NCBI GenBank assembly: GCA_964426655.1
Contig: CAYRQT010000007.1
Coordinates: forward strand, 1-64,000
DNA length: 64,000 nt
From: RGIG8306 sp964426655
GTDB taxonomy: Bacteria; Bacillota; Clostridia; Lachnospirales; Lachnospiraceae
Direction: 5' to 3'
Position 1 is the stretch's first letter; each line of letters begins with the position of its first letter. This document shows positions 43,250 through 52,587 of the stretch, piece by piece. The notes under the pieces were generated by a model. That model was not told the DNA's origin. It saw only the letters and a program-made list of their open reading frames with translations, and did no database searches. The translations under genes and the position numbers were made by a program.

Positions 43250-44935
43250 TTATGTAAGGGTCCAGCATCCTGTTTCCATAAAACGGGATGCGGTTTCTTC
43301 TGCGGACTGAATGACCTTGTCCGGATACCCCATTACGCCAAGCAGTTTTATTGCATTTCGGGTTGTGGATCTTCCCGGTTGCAAAATATAGTTGAACAGG
43401 ATGTCGCGATTGGCCACCTCTTCCTGAAAATGGTAATTCCTGTATGCCTGTTCCAACATATGTGTCAGTTCAATGTCATGGGTGGCTGCAAAACAAAGCA
43501 GATTCCTGGAAGCCATTTCTGCAAGAATCTGAGCAGATGCAGCAATTCGTTCAACAGTATTTGTGCCCCTAAGGACCTCATCCACAAAGCAGAGAATGGG
43601 CGAAGCATCGGAAATCTGATCCAGAATTCGTTTCAGAGACTTGATTTCCACAATGTAGTAACTTTCTTTTCCAATTAAATTGTCTTTCAGTGCCATGGAA
43701 GAAAAAAGCCGAAAAAAACAGCCACTATAGCTGGAGGCTGTACAGGTATGAATGGTTTGGGCCATTAAGCTGTTTATAGCCGTCATTTTCAGGAAAGTGG
43801 ATTTCCCTGAGGCGTTGGATCCGGTTATAAGAATACCAGAAGTGGCTTGAATGCTGTTTGCTACAGGATTTTCCATAAGGGGGTGGTATCCATCCTCCAG
43901 GCACAGGTGCAATGGTTCTTTTGTTAACGCAGGGATGGCGTAAAAAGGAAGGCTGCGGCGATAAGAAGCAATGGCAATGGCACATTCCCACTCCCCCAGT
44001 ACTTCCAGAAGCACTTCAACTTCCTGAATGTGATTCTGCACCAGCCCAAGGGCTCCACGAAAGGCAATCAGGTCCATGTGAGTGATGATTTTCAAGTATT
44101 CCAGCAACACATCTCCAAGACTCCCTCCAAAAGTGCTTGTGGCCCCCATATACCGGACACGAGACTTCATTCTTCTTAAAGAGGAAAGGGCATTTTTCAG
44201 TTTCATGGCATCTTCTATGAGGGGGGCTTCCCTGTAATGTTCCAAAGATTCAGCCGCCATTGTCAGACGTGCAATATAACCTACACAAATGAAATAATTC
44301 TCTACTTCAGCCTTATATTTATAATAGAGGGATACATCCCAAATAAGGGCAGCAATCAGTGCCAGGATACCAATGGAGGGGGATATAAAAAGCAGGGCCA
44401 GCGCAGCCACAAGAACCCCCAGGGAAAGATAATGCACCATATTGCCCGGAACTTTTAACTGCACCAGGGTTTCAAGATAATCCGAAAGAGAGACTTTTTT
44501 TGTGTGCCCTAATTGGGCAAAAGTTTCCTGACAATGAAGGCGGACCTCCTGATTAGCATCAAAGAAAGAAATTAACGCTTCCCTTTTTTCCAACGGTTCA
44601 GGCATCTGTACAGGCGTTCTCAACATGTAGTACAGGTACTCTTCTCCTGCAGAACTTAATGTGCTGTTCATTTGTATGAAGCAACGATCCATGTCCAGAT
44701 CATTCCAGGTAATATCATCCACATGAAATGTTTCGCCTTCCCCGGCCAGACGCATGTAATAATGAGAAATGGCGTCCAGCGACTCATGTGTGTATTCTCT
44801 GTTTGGAATTTCTCCAAACTGTTTCAAAAGAGTGGCCCGCAGGTTTGCCCTGCGGGTCTTTTGCAAATGCTTAAAATAAAGGGCCAGTGCCAGAATCAGG
44901 GTCAGGCCTGCTCCGATATAGAATATCCAGTCCAT
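43250..44935 (-). CDS. membrane-associated MutS-like ATPase
   Basis: 561 residues. The C-terminal half is a MutS-type ATPase: Walker A ITGSNASGKSTFLK (near residue 370), Walker B FVDEVLRGTNTVER and the ATHDIEL motif that matches MutS ATHYHEL. The N-terminal mismatch-reading domains of MutS1 are absent. Instead there is an N-terminal hydrophobic segment (about 3-20) and a pair of hydrophobic stretches (about 165-205), so it is likely membrane-bound. Start ATG at 44935 has GAAAGGA upstream. Function is not established for this group; a link to DNA ends, transport or repair at the membrane is speculative. Confidence 0.85.
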   Translation of the reverse strand: MDWIFYIGAGLTLILALALYFKHLQKTRRANLRATLLKQFGEIPNREYTHESLDAISHYYMRLAGEGETFHVDDITWNDLDMDRCFIQMNSTLSSAGEEYLYYMLRTPVQMPEPLEKREALISFFDANQEVRLHCQETFAQLGHTKKVSLSDYLETLVQLKVPGNMVHYLSLGVLVAALALLFISPSIGILALIAALIWDVSLYYKYKAEVENYFICVGYIARLTMAAESLEHYREAPLIEDAMKLKNALSSLRRMKSRVRYMGATSTFGGSLGDVLLEYLKIITHMDLIAFRGALGLVQNHIQEVEVLLEVLGEWECAIAIASYRRSLPFYAIPALTKEPLHLCLEDGYHPLMENPVANSIQATSGILITGSNASGKSTFLKMTAINSLMAQTIHTCTASSYSGCFFRLFSSMALKDNLIGKESYYIVEIKSLKRILDQISDASPILCFVDEVLRGTNTVERIAASAQILAEMASRNLLCFAATHDIELTHMLEQAYRNYHFQEEVANRDILFNYILQPGRSTTRNAIKLLGVMGYPDKVIQSAEETASRFMETGCWTLT

Positions 44936-44936
44936 A

Positions 44937-46244
44937 TTATGTCCTTTCAAAAATCCGGCGGGTTACGGCAGTCACTTCACTGTAAATCTCCTCCGGAGAT
45001 TGAGCTGTATAAAACTGGCCATTCTCATACAGGACCTTACCTGCCACCATGGTCATGGCAATGTTTTCCTTGCTTCCACTATAGACCAGGTTGGCCAGAA
45101 TTTTGTGTTCCGGCTGCATATTGGGCCTTTTTAAATTCACAAGGATTAGATCTGCCTGCTTGCCTGGAGCAAGAATATCACAATCCTTCAGCCCCATGGC
45201 ATGAGCACCACCCGCAGTGGCCATGTAAAGTACTTCTTCTGCAGGCATGGCAGCAGCATCCATCGTTCGCAATTTCTGAAGGCCGGCGGTCAGAAACATT
45301 TCCCGGAACATATCCAGGCAGTTGTTGCTGGCCGGGCCATCTGTGCCGATGGCCAGAGGAATATCTTCTTCCAGAAAACGGGTCAGAGGGGCAATGCCAC
45401 TGGCCAGTTTTACATTGGAGGAAGGATTGGTGACAATATAAAGGCCTCTTTTTTTACAAATGGAAAAGTCCCCATCCTCAAGCCATATGCCATGAAATCC
45501 CCCGCCACCATAATCAAAAAGGCCAAGATCGTCCATAAGCTGAAATGGCGTTTTCCCATAACGAGATTTACATCCCTCCACTTCTGCAGATGTCTCAGCT
45601 ATATGGGTATACATCGGTGCCCGGTATTTTCTGCAAAGTGCGGAAAGTCTTTCCAGCTTGTCATAAGAAGTTGTATATTCAGCATGAAATCCCATTTGGT
45701 AGGATATCAGGGGGTGAAACCGGTTCAATGTTAGGTACTCTTCCTCCGTACGTGCAAGAATCTGCTCACAGGTGCCGGAGTAATCATTGACAGAGCCGCA
45801 GTAAACCGTCCGAAACCCCATTTCAGCTGAAGATTTTGCACAGGCCGCCATATAAAAGTACATATCAAAATTAGCAGTGATACCGCTGGTCAGATATTCC
45901 AGAATGGCCAGCTTGTTCAGGGTGTACACATCCTCTGGCGTAAGCCTGGCTTCATAAGGAAATACCTGTTTTGTCAGCCATTCCTCCAGAGGAAGGTCAT
46001 CTGCCCTGGAGCGCAAAAACGTCATGGCAGAATGGGTGTGTGCATTTTTAAATCCAGGCATCAGCAGATTATTTTGACAATCCACTTCTCTGGTAAAAAT
46101 AGGTCGCTGATGTTCAATAGTCTCTTTGGCGCTACAGGAATCTCCTACAAAGGAAATGCTTTCCCCATCTGTCCAAAGCTCCCCTTCCATAATAGTAAGG
46201 GGGTGTTCCATAGTGCAGATTCGGGCATGATGGAATCGAATCAA
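44937..46244 (-). CDS. amidohydrolase, MTA/SAH deaminase-like
   Basis: 435 residues, metal-dependent amidohydrolase. Ligands visible: HTH in NAHTHSAM, His in YTHIAE, His in FHGIW and Asp in IGTDGPASNN. NPSSNVKLASGIAPL is characteristic of 5'-methylthioadenosine/S-adenosylhomocysteine deaminases and related nucleobase deaminases. Start is TTG at 46244, overlapping the stop of the nucleoside phosphorylase (TTGA), with GGAGG before it. The pairing with a purine phosphorylase supports a nucleoside substrate; guanine-type deamination is not excluded. Confidence 0.85.
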   Translation of the reverse strand: MIRFHHARICTMEHPLTIMEGELWTDGESISFVGDSCSAKETIEHQRPIFTREVDCQNNLLMPGFKNAHTHSAMTFLRSRADDLPLEEWLTKQVFPYEARLTPEDVYTLNKLAILEYLTSGITANFDMYFYMAACAKSSAEMGFRTVYCGSVNDYSGTCEQILARTEEEYLTLNRFHPLISYQMGFHAEYTTSYDKLERLSALCRKYRAPMYTHIAETSAEVEGCKSRYGKTPFQLMDDLGLFDYGGGGFHGIWLEDGDFSICKKRGLYIVTNPSSNVKLASGIAPLTRFLEEDIPLAIGTDGPASNNCLDMFREMFLTAGLQKLRTMDAAAMPAEEVLYMATAGGAHAMGLKDCDILAPGKQADLILVNLKRPNMQPEHKILANLVYSGSKENIAMTMVAGKVLYENGQFYTAQSPEEIYSEVTAVTRRIFERT

Positions 46245-47080
46245 CAGGGAACCTCCTCTCCCATAATGGTTACGGCCCGATTGATCAGTTTAATAAATCC
46301 GGCAGCACCCTTTTGTGCATTGGAATTGACTTCTTCATGGGAAAGGGGCTGGTCAGTCATGCCGGCAGCCATATTGGAAATAAAAGAGATTCCGCAGACA
46401 TTCATGCCAATATGCCGGGCAGCGATGGCTTCACAGGCCGTACTCATGCCCACTGCGTCTGCTCCCATCATACGACAAAGGCGAATTTCAGCTGGAGACT
46501 CAAACTGAGGGCCGGTCAATTGACAATACACCCCTTTGTCCAGGAAAATATCTTCCTGCCGGGCGGCCATCTGCAGAATCTTTTGCAACCGGAGATCATA
46601 GATGTGGGACATATCCGGAAAGCGAAGGCCGAAGGCATCTATATTTTCTCCAAGCAACGGGGATGGAACGAACAGGCCGATCTGATCTGTAATCATCATA
46701 AAATCCCCTGGACGGAAACGTGTTTGCAGGCCACCGGCGGCATTGGTCAGAAATAGAATCTTTGCGCCCATCAGCGACATAAGACGGGTGGGGAGGACCA
46801 CATCCGACATGGCATATCCCTCATAATAGTGGACTCTTCCCTGCATACAAACTACAGGGATGCCGGAAATCTGCCCAAAAACAAACTGCCCTTTATGCCC
46901 GTCCACTGTAGAAACCGGAAACCCGGGAATATCTTTATAGGGAATGGTGGAAACCACATCCATACGATCTGCAAAGTCCCCCCAACCAGAGCCAAGAACA
47001 ACTGCAATTCTGGGCGTAAAGGGTAGGCGGGGTTTCACATAGGCAAAACATGCCATGCATTTTTCATAAACGCTGTTCAT
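46241..47080 (-). CDS. punA: purine nucleoside phosphorylase, class I (PunA type)
   Basis: 279 residues. Cleaves purine ribonucleosides to base and ribose-1-phosphate. LGSGWGDFADRM, the phosphate-binding GRVHYYEGY and the TNAAGGLQ motif are conserved in the trimeric PNP family. Start ATG at 47080 has AGGAG 8 bases before it. Coupled to the downstream amidohydrolase; MTA phosphorylase is an alternative reading. Confidence 0.9.
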   Translation of the reverse strand: MNSVYEKCMACFAYVKPRLPFTPRIAVVLGSGWGDFADRMDVVSTIPYKDIPGFPVSTVDGHKGQFVFGQISGIPVVCMQGRVHYYEGYAMSDVVLPTRLMSLMGAKILFLTNAAGGLQTRFRPGDFMMITDQIGLFVPSPLLGENIDAFGLRFPDMSHIYDLRLQKILQMAARQEDIFLDKGVYCQLTGPQFESPAEIRLCRMMGADAVGMSTACEAIAARHIGMNVCGISFISNMAAGMTDQPLSHEEVNSNAQKGAAGFIKLINRAVTIMGEEVPC

Positions 47081-47112
47081 GGGAAAACTCCTTTTCAATA
47101 CAACAGGAAGGG

Positions 47113-47583
47113 CTACAAGGAACTGGCTCTGTCGGCCACATTTTTATTGAAATTAATGACATCATGCTGGTAGGTCCGGCTCATATGGGGAGAGGTCAGC
47201 ATAAAGTCGGCAGTGGCCTTATTGTTGGCAATAGGAATATCATAGACCTGGGCGATGCGTAATAAAGCCTTCACATCCGGATCATGAGGCTGGGCCGTCA
47301 GGGGATCCGAAAAAAAGATGACCATGTCAATCTGCCCTTCTACTATTTTGGCTCCAATCTGCTGATCACCACCCAGGGGGCCACTGTTATATCCCTTAAC
47401 CTGAAGCCCCGTTTTTTCAGTAATCATACGGGCAGTGGTCCCTGTACCGCATAGACGATGTTTTTCCAAGATAGACAAATGTTCCCGGCACCATTCAATC
47501 AGGGTGTGCTTCATGTTGTCATGTGCAATCAGTGCAATGCTCTTTTGTTCAGGAATTTCGAAGGTCACATAATCTGCATTCAT
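47113..47583 (-). CDS. mgsA: methylglyoxal synthase
   Basis: Converts dihydroxyacetone phosphate to methylglyoxal and phosphate, a bypass used under phosphate limitation. 156 residues. LIAHDNMK, GTGTTA, SGPLGGDQQIGA with the catalytic base Asp, and FFSDPLTAQPHDPDVKAL are all intact, unlike the divergent paralogue at 11288-11686. ATG at 47583, preceded by a good promoter; the ribosome binding site is weak. Confidence 0.93.
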   Translation of the reverse strand: MNADYVTFEIPEQKSIALIAHDNMKHTLIEWCREHLSILEKHRLCGTGTTARMITEKTGLQVKGYNSGPLGGDQQIGAKIVEGQIDMVIFFSDPLTAQPHDPDVKALLRIAQVYDIPIANNKATADFMLTSPHMSRTYQHDVINFNKNVADRASSL

Positions 47584-47616
47584 TCTGTTTACCAGCCTTT
47601 AGTTTTCTTAGTTTTT

Positions 47617-47645
47617 ATTATAGTATCCGTGGGAAGCACCGTCAA
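47617..47645 (-). promoter_or_regulatory. promoter of mgsA
   Basis: -35 TTGACG (47640-47645), -10 TATAAT (47617-47622), spacer 17. Confidence 0.75.
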
Positions 47646-47672
47646 TGGCAATATATTGGATTGACGGACAAG

Positions 47673-47697
47673 GGGCCGTCCCCTAAAGGGGCGGCCC
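47673..47697 (-). terminator. GC-rich hairpin after the small NTPase gene
   Basis: GGGCCG(T)CCCC with GGGGCGGCCC, 10 bp with one bulged T and a TAAA loop, 6 bases past the stop at 47703. Very stable, but no U-tract on either strand. Confidence 0.5.
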
Positions 47698-47702
47698 ATA
47701 TA

Positions 47703-48269
47703 TCAGGTTTCTTCCAGAACCTGTATAATGCGGGACATGGATGACTCATACTCTTCCTCATCTGAATTGTAAAATAAAAGCAGGTCCTCAATGTCCGGGG
47801 GAGTAAAATCCAGCTTTTCCATGTAAGCATCCCAATGGGCAAGCTTCCAGGTGTCTCTGTCAGAGTTACGGCTGATCATTCTTTGATGAACAATTTCCGG
47901 GCGGGTCACCACCCAAATTACTTCCAAAATGGCATCATAGCTTTTCAGCTTATCCCGAAGAGCCTGAATGTAGGCCCTGTCTCGAATTTCTCTGGTGAAA
48001 GGGGCATTGATCAGCACAATGTCATCATATTGGATAGCTTCAAAGGCCAGATTCAGCACACACTCATACTCTTTATCTCGGATATAGGTTTCAAAAAAGG
48101 GAGAGCTGCGGTCGTAGGGCTGATTTGCTACCACAAAAATTTGCCTGGACAGGGTTATCAGCGTGTCTTTGTCCAGGTATACCACATGGGCCAGGCGTTT
48201 GGCCAGCTGTTTGGAAATGTAAGTCTTCCCGCATGCGGGAGGACTGGTGACAAGAATTAAACGTTTCAA
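47703..48269 (-). CDS. P-loop NTPase, AAA_33/kinase-like
   Basis: 188 residues. Walker A VTSPPACGKTYISKQLA lies at residues 7-23, followed by DKDTLI and an Arg-rich lid region (RNSDRDTW). It resembles small uncharacterised P-loop kinases. The start is TTG at 48269 with AGGAAA upstream. It lies downstream of ridA in the same transcript. No target is assigned. Confidence 0.8.
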   Translation of the reverse strand: MKRLILVTSPPACGKTYISKQLAKRLAHVVYLDKDTLITLSRQIFVVANQPYDRSSPFFETYIRDKEYECVLNLAFEAIQYDDIVLINAPFTREIRDRAYIQALRDKLKSYDAILEVIWVVTRPEIVHQRMISRNSDRDTWKLAHWDAYMEKLDFTPPDIEDLLLFYNSDEEEYESSMSRIIQVLEET

Positions 48270-48287
48270 AGCTTTTTCCTTTCCTGT

Positions 48288-48671
48288 TTATTCTTGCGCA
48301 AGTTCTGCAATGATTTCTATTTCACATAGAACATTTTTAGGTAGCGTTTTTACCGCCACACAGGATCTGGCAGGACGGGATACAAAATATTGGGCATAGA
48401 CTTCATTAAATGCAGCAAAGTCTGCCATGTCTGCCAGGAAACAGGTGGTCTTGACCACATTATCATAAGATAGTCCGGCTGAAGCCAGTATGGCACCCAC
48501 GTTTTTACAGGATTGATGGGTCTGTACGGCGATGTCCCCTTCAACAAGACTGCCATCCTGAGGATTGATGGGAATCTGACCGGAGGCAAATAAAAGATTG
48601 CCTGTAATTACGCCTTGAGAGTAAGGGCCTATGGCAGCGGGAGCCTGACTGGTAGAAATTATTTTACTCAT
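48288..48671 (-). CDS. ridA: RidA family reactive intermediate deaminase
   Basis: 127 residues. Hydrolyses reactive enamine/imine intermediates formed by PLP dehydratases. AIGPYSQGV, LFASGQIPINPQDG and the catalytic Arg in RPARSCV are present. Start ATG at 48671 has AAAGGA 8 bases before it. Own promoter. Confidence 0.92.
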   Translation of the reverse strand: MSKIISTSQAPAAIGPYSQGVITGNLLFASGQIPINPQDGSLVEGDIAVQTHQSCKNVGAILASAGLSYDNVVKTTCFLADMADFAAFNEVYAQYFVSRPARSCVAVKTLPKNVLCEIEIIAELAQE

Positions 48672-48711
48672 ATGATTTTCCTTTCCTAAATGCATTCGCT
48701 TTATGCTCTGT

Positions 48712-48740
48712 ATTATAGCACTATGAAAATACGGCGTCAA
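48712..48740 (-). promoter_or_regulatory. promoter of ridA
   Basis: -35 TTGACG (48735-48740), -10 TATAAT (48712-48717), spacer 17. The -35 overlaps the glpK stop codon. Confidence 0.75.
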
Positions 48741-50236
48741 ATTTCATCTGATGCCTGATACAGTGTCCTGGAGACGGCATCTTTCCACCCATCTAGCAAA
48801 GCTTTTCGTTTGGATTCTTCCATGGATGGGCAGAAGCAATCCCCTTTGGTTCCTAATTCTCTCAACAACGCCATGGAAGGATAATATCCCACCGCAAGCC
48901 CTGCCAGAAATGCGGCACCTCTTGCGGTGGTTTCTACGCAGGGGGGACGGTTGACCGGAATATGAAGGACATCTGCCTGAAACTGCAAAAGAAAATTGTT
49001 GGCACTGGCCCCTCCATCTACCTGCAGAGTCTGCAGCGGCATACCGCAGTCCCTTTCCATTGCCCGCAGAATGTCGGCAGTCTGATAGGCAATAGATTCC
49101 AGTGCAGCCCGGATAATATGGTTACGGTTTGTTCCCCGGGTCAGCCCGGTAATTGTACCCCGGGCTTCAGCGTTCCAATATGGAGCGCCAAGTCCGCTAA
49201 AAGCAGGCACCAGATAGGCTCCGTTCGTGTCTGGTACTCTGGCTGCAGCTTCCTCCGATTCTGCTGCACTACGAATCAGCTGTAGTTCGTCCCTAAGCCA
49301 CTGTATGGCTGCACCAGCAATAAATACACTGCCTTCCAGGGCATAGGCCATCTGGCCATTGATGCCGTAGGCCAGGGTAGTCAGCAGACCGTTTCTGGAG
49401 TGAACAGGTTTATCCCCGGTATTCATCAGCAGAAAGCAGCCGGTTCCATAAGTGTTTTTGGCTTCCCCGGCCTGAAAACATCCCTGCCCGAACAAGGCTG
49501 CCTGCTGGTCTCCTGCCGCTCCGCAGATTGGAATGCCCTTTGGCAGGCCAATGCAATCCGTATAACCGTAAATTTCACTATTAGAGCAGACTTTTGGCAG
49601 CATTTCCATGGGGATGTTCAGAATACGGCAAATTTCACTGCTCCAGCAAAGGCGGTGAATGTCAAAAAGCATGGTGCGGGATGCATTCGTATAATCTGTG
49701 CAATGTACCTTTCCGCCTGTGAGGTTCCAAATGAGCCAGGTATCAATGGTACCAAATTGCAATTCTCCTCTGGCCGCCCTTTCCCGGCTTCCCGGAATGT
49801 TATCCAGAAGCCAGGCCAGTTTTGTGGCACTGAAATAGGCATCTGGAATCAGACCGGTGGTTGCCGTAAGCAATGGGCCATAGCCCTCATCCAACAGTTT
49901 TTGAATAAGAGGCGCACTTCTGCGACATTGCCAGACAATGGCCGGATAAATGGGCTTTCCGGTGGCGGTTTCCCAGACAAGAGTGGTTTCCCTTTGATTT
50001 GTAATACCAATGGCAGCAATGGCATTGCCGCTTAGTTGCTTTTCACTTAAGGCCTGAATGGCCACACCAAGCTGCGTGGACCAGATTTCCATAGGATCGT
50101 GTTCTACCCATCCCGGCTTAGGATAAAACTGGCGAAACTCTTTCTGGGCCTGGCTGACAGCCTTTCCCTGAACATCAAATAAAATGCAGCGGGAACTGGT
50201 GGTTCCCTGATCTAAAGCCATGATATAGGATTTCAT
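48737..50236 (-). CDS. glpK: glycerol kinase
   Basis: 499 residues. Phosphorylates glycerol to glycerol-3-phosphate. FGGY family motifs DQGTTSSRCILFD, GITNQRETTLVWE and the NTYGTGCFLLMNTG loop are present. Start ATG at 50236 has GGAGG 5 bases before it. Own promoter; no glpF or glpD beside it. Confidence 0.93.
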   Translation of the reverse strand: MKSYIMALDQGTTSSRCILFDVQGKAVSQAQKEFRQFYPKPGWVEHDPMEIWSTQLGVAIQALSEKQLSGNAIAAIGITNQRETTLVWETATGKPIYPAIVWQCRRSAPLIQKLLDEGYGPLLTATTGLIPDAYFSATKLAWLLDNIPGSRERAARGELQFGTIDTWLIWNLTGGKVHCTDYTNASRTMLFDIHRLCWSSEICRILNIPMEMLPKVCSNSEIYGYTDCIGLPKGIPICGAAGDQQAALFGQGCFQAGEAKNTYGTGCFLLMNTGDKPVHSRNGLLTTLAYGINGQMAYALEGSVFIAGAAIQWLRDELQLIRSAAESEEAAARVPDTNGAYLVPAFSGLGAPYWNAEARGTITGLTRGTNRNHIIRAALESIAYQTADILRAMERDCGMPLQTLQVDGGASANNFLLQFQADVLHIPVNRPPCVETTARGAAFLAGLAVGYYPSMALLRELGTKGDCFCPSMEESKRKALLDGWKDAVSRTLYQASDEI

Positions 50237-50264
50237 GTAAACCTCCAAATACATACTTAGGTTC

Positions 50265-50293
50265 ATTATACGGCACGTATGATGGACGGGCAA
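50265..50293 (-). promoter_or_regulatory. promoter of glpK
   Basis: -35 TTGCCC (50288-50293), -10 TATAAT (50265-50270), spacer 17. Confidence 0.65.
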
Positions 50294-50320
50294 GAAAAAC
50301 TCAAAAACAGTTGTGGATTT

Positions 50321-50357
50321 TTCAAAAAAAAGCAGAGGTGCAATGCCCTCTGCTTTT
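50321..50357 (-). terminator. rho-independent terminator of pnp
   Basis: AAAAGCAGAGG and CCTCTGCTTTT form an 11-bp stem (50328-50338, 50347-50357) with an 8-base loop, followed on the minus strand by a run of T. Confidence 0.88.
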
Positions 50358-50369
50358 AGTCAAAACAGT

Positions 50370-52463
50370 TTAATTCTTTTTTACATCTTTCATGCTGAAT
50401 GTAAACCGTCCCATTTTATCTTTTCCAAGGCAAACTACGGTAACCACATCCCCTAAATGCAGGACATCTTCCACCTTATCAATGCGTTCTTTTGCAATTT
50501 TGGAAATATGAACCATGCCCTCTTTCCCTGGAGCAAATTCCAGAAATGCTCCAAATTCCTTAATGCTGATCACTGTGCCTTTAAAGATCTGTCCTTCCTC
50601 ATAATCGGTTACAATAATGCGGATTATATCCAGGGCTTTATCAATATTTTCCTGAAGGGTTCCGCAAACAGAAACCACTCCATCCTCAGAAATGTCGATT
50701 TTTACACCAGTCAGCTCAATGATCTTATTAATGACCTTGCCCTGCTTCCCTACAACATCTCCAATCTTGGAAGGATCAATGTTCATGGTCACAATCTTGG
50801 GGGCATATTTGCCAACTTCCGGTCGAGGGGCATCAATCGCCTTATTCATAATTTCGTCAATGATGTAAGTTCTGGCTTCCTTCGTCTTGGCAAAGGCTTC
50901 CTCTATGATGGGCCGGGTGAGGCCGTGAATTTTGATGTCCATCTGAATGGCGGTAATCCCTTTATGGGTACCTGCCACTTTAAAGTCCATATCTCCAAAG
51001 AAATCTTCCAGACCCTGAATATCTGTCAGGACAAGGTAGTCATCATCACTGTCTCCGGTAACAAGTCCACAGGAAATACCAGCCACCGCTTTTTTTATGG
51101 GGACACCGGCTGCCATGAGGGACATGGATGAAGCACACACGGATGCCTGAGAAGTGGAACCATTGCTTTCAAAAGTTTCCGAAACTGTACGAATGGCATA
51201 GGGGAATTCTTCCTCAGTGGGCAGAACGGGAATCAGTGCCCGCTCAGCCAGGGCACCATGGCCGATCTCCCGACGTCCAGGTCCTCTGGAAGGTTTGGTC
51301 TCTCCTACGGAGTATGAAGGGAAATTATAATGATGCATGTACCGCTTGGTCTTTTCATCCACATCAATGCCATCCAGTCTTTGGGCTTCGGACATGGGCG
51401 CCAGCGTGGTAATCGTACAGATTTGAGTCTGACCTCTGGTAAACATGGCGGAACCATGTACTCTTGGCAGAAGATCAATTTCAGCAGCCAGTGGACGAAT
51501 CTGTGTAATGGCTCTGCCATCCGGACGCTTGTGATCCTTAAGGATCATTTTACGTACTGTTTTTTTCTCAAACTTATAGACCGCTTCTCCAATGAGGGGC
51601 ATCCATTCCGGATGGGTATCTTTATAGCGCTCTTCTAATTTAGCGGTGATTTCTTTAATGTTTTCTTCACGTGCCTGCTTTTCATCGGTAAACACAGCGG
51701 TTTCCATAGCTGCAGGGGTAATAAAGGCCACCATATCTTCCCAAAGCGCATCCGGGGTATCAATGTGTTCGTAGCTGTGCTTGGGCTTGCCGCACTCATC
51801 AGCAATGCGTTGGAAGAAATCAATAATCTTCTGGTTCAGGTCATGGGCCTCAAAGATGGCAGAGATCATCTGCTCTTCCGGCACTTCATTTGCACCAGCC
51901 TCAATCATGATCACCTTCTCTTTTGTGGAGGCGACAGTTAATGCAAGATCCGAAACGGCTTTCTGGGCTGCCGTGGGATTGAACACAAAATCACCATTTA
52001 CCAGACCAACCTGTGTGGTGGCAATGGGGCCTGCAAAGGGAATGTCGGAAATAGTGACAGCAAGGGCGCTGCCCAGCATGGCTGTAATTTCCGGGCTGCA
52101 GTCCGGGTCCACGCTCATGACCATGTTGCTGATTGTTACGTCATTGCGGTAATCCTTGGGGAACAAAGGGCGCATGGGGCGGTCAATCACACGGGAAGTC
52201 AGGATGGCATTTTCGGATGCCTTTCCTTCCCTTCGGGTAAATCCTCCGGGGATTTTTCCTACGGAATAAAGCTTTTCCTCATATTCTACACTGAGGGGAA
52301 AGAAATCAATGCCGTCTCTGGGCTTGTCCGTAGCAGTGGCAGTGCTAAGTACCACGGTATCTCCATAGTGCATAAATGCTGCGCCGTTGGCCTGGGCAGC
52401 TACACGACCGATGTCCACGGAAAGGGTTCTGCCGGCCAGCTGCATGGTGTACGTTTTATACAT
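50370..52463 (-). CDS. pnp: polyribonucleotide nucleotidyltransferase (PNPase)
   Basis: 3'-5' phosphorolytic exonuclease and RNA tailing enzyme. 697 residues: two RNase PH domains with a helical linker, then KH (VVGKQGKVINKI) and S1 (GQIFKGTVISIKEFGAFLEF) domains. Start ATG at 52463 has GGAG 8 bases before it. Follows rpsO, the near-universal order. Its 155-base leader is structured. Confidence 0.96.
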   Translation of the reverse strand: MYKTYTMQLAGRTLSVDIGRVAAQANGAAFMHYGDTVVLSTATATDKPRDGIDFFPLSVEYEEKLYSVGKIPGGFTRREGKASENAILTSRVIDRPMRPLFPKDYRNDVTISNMVMSVDPDCSPEITAMLGSALAVTISDIPFAGPIATTQVGLVNGDFVFNPTAAQKAVSDLALTVASTKEKVIMIEAGANEVPEEQMISAIFEAHDLNQKIIDFFQRIADECGKPKHSYEHIDTPDALWEDMVAFITPAAMETAVFTDEKQAREENIKEITAKLEERYKDTHPEWMPLIGEAVYKFEKKTVRKMILKDHKRPDGRAITQIRPLAAEIDLLPRVHGSAMFTRGQTQICTITTLAPMSEAQRLDGIDVDEKTKRYMHHYNFPSYSVGETKPSRGPGRREIGHGALAERALIPVLPTEEEFPYAIRTVSETFESNGSTSQASVCASSMSLMAAGVPIKKAVAGISCGLVTGDSDDDYLVLTDIQGLEDFFGDMDFKVAGTHKGITAIQMDIKIHGLTRPIIEEAFAKTKEARTYIIDEIMNKAIDAPRPEVGKYAPKIVTMNIDPSKIGDVVGKQGKVINKIIELTGVKIDISEDGVVSVCGTLQENIDKALDIIRIIVTDYEEGQIFKGTVISIKEFGAFLEFAPGKEGMVHISKIAKERIDKVEDVLHLGDVVTVVCLGKDKMGRFTFSMKDVKKN

Positions 52464-52481
52464 AATTCGTCTCCTTTTTGG

Positions 52482-52569
52482 CATATGGCCGAAAGATACC
52501 GAAACTACTCAAAAAAATACAACGGGTATACCCTTTTGAGCGGTCTCGGGAATGGCTCTCTGCCATATG
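52482..52569 (-). promoter_or_regulatory. structured leader upstream of pnp
   Basis: CATATGGC (52482-52489) pairs with GCCATATG (52562-52569). Nested inside, CTCAAAA (52508-52514) pairs with TTTTGAG (52534-52540). The 3' strand of the outer stem lies next to the pnp ribosome binding site. Autocontrol through a processed leader stem is known for enteric pnp; here it is an inference. Confidence 0.5.
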
Positions 52570-52587
52570 ATGATTTATCTAAAGATA

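Noticed and set aside
44672..45433. 253-codon plus-strand frame opposite the MutS-like and amidohydrolase genes
   Set aside because: The minus-strand genes have intact catalytic motifs; the plus frame is a shadow.
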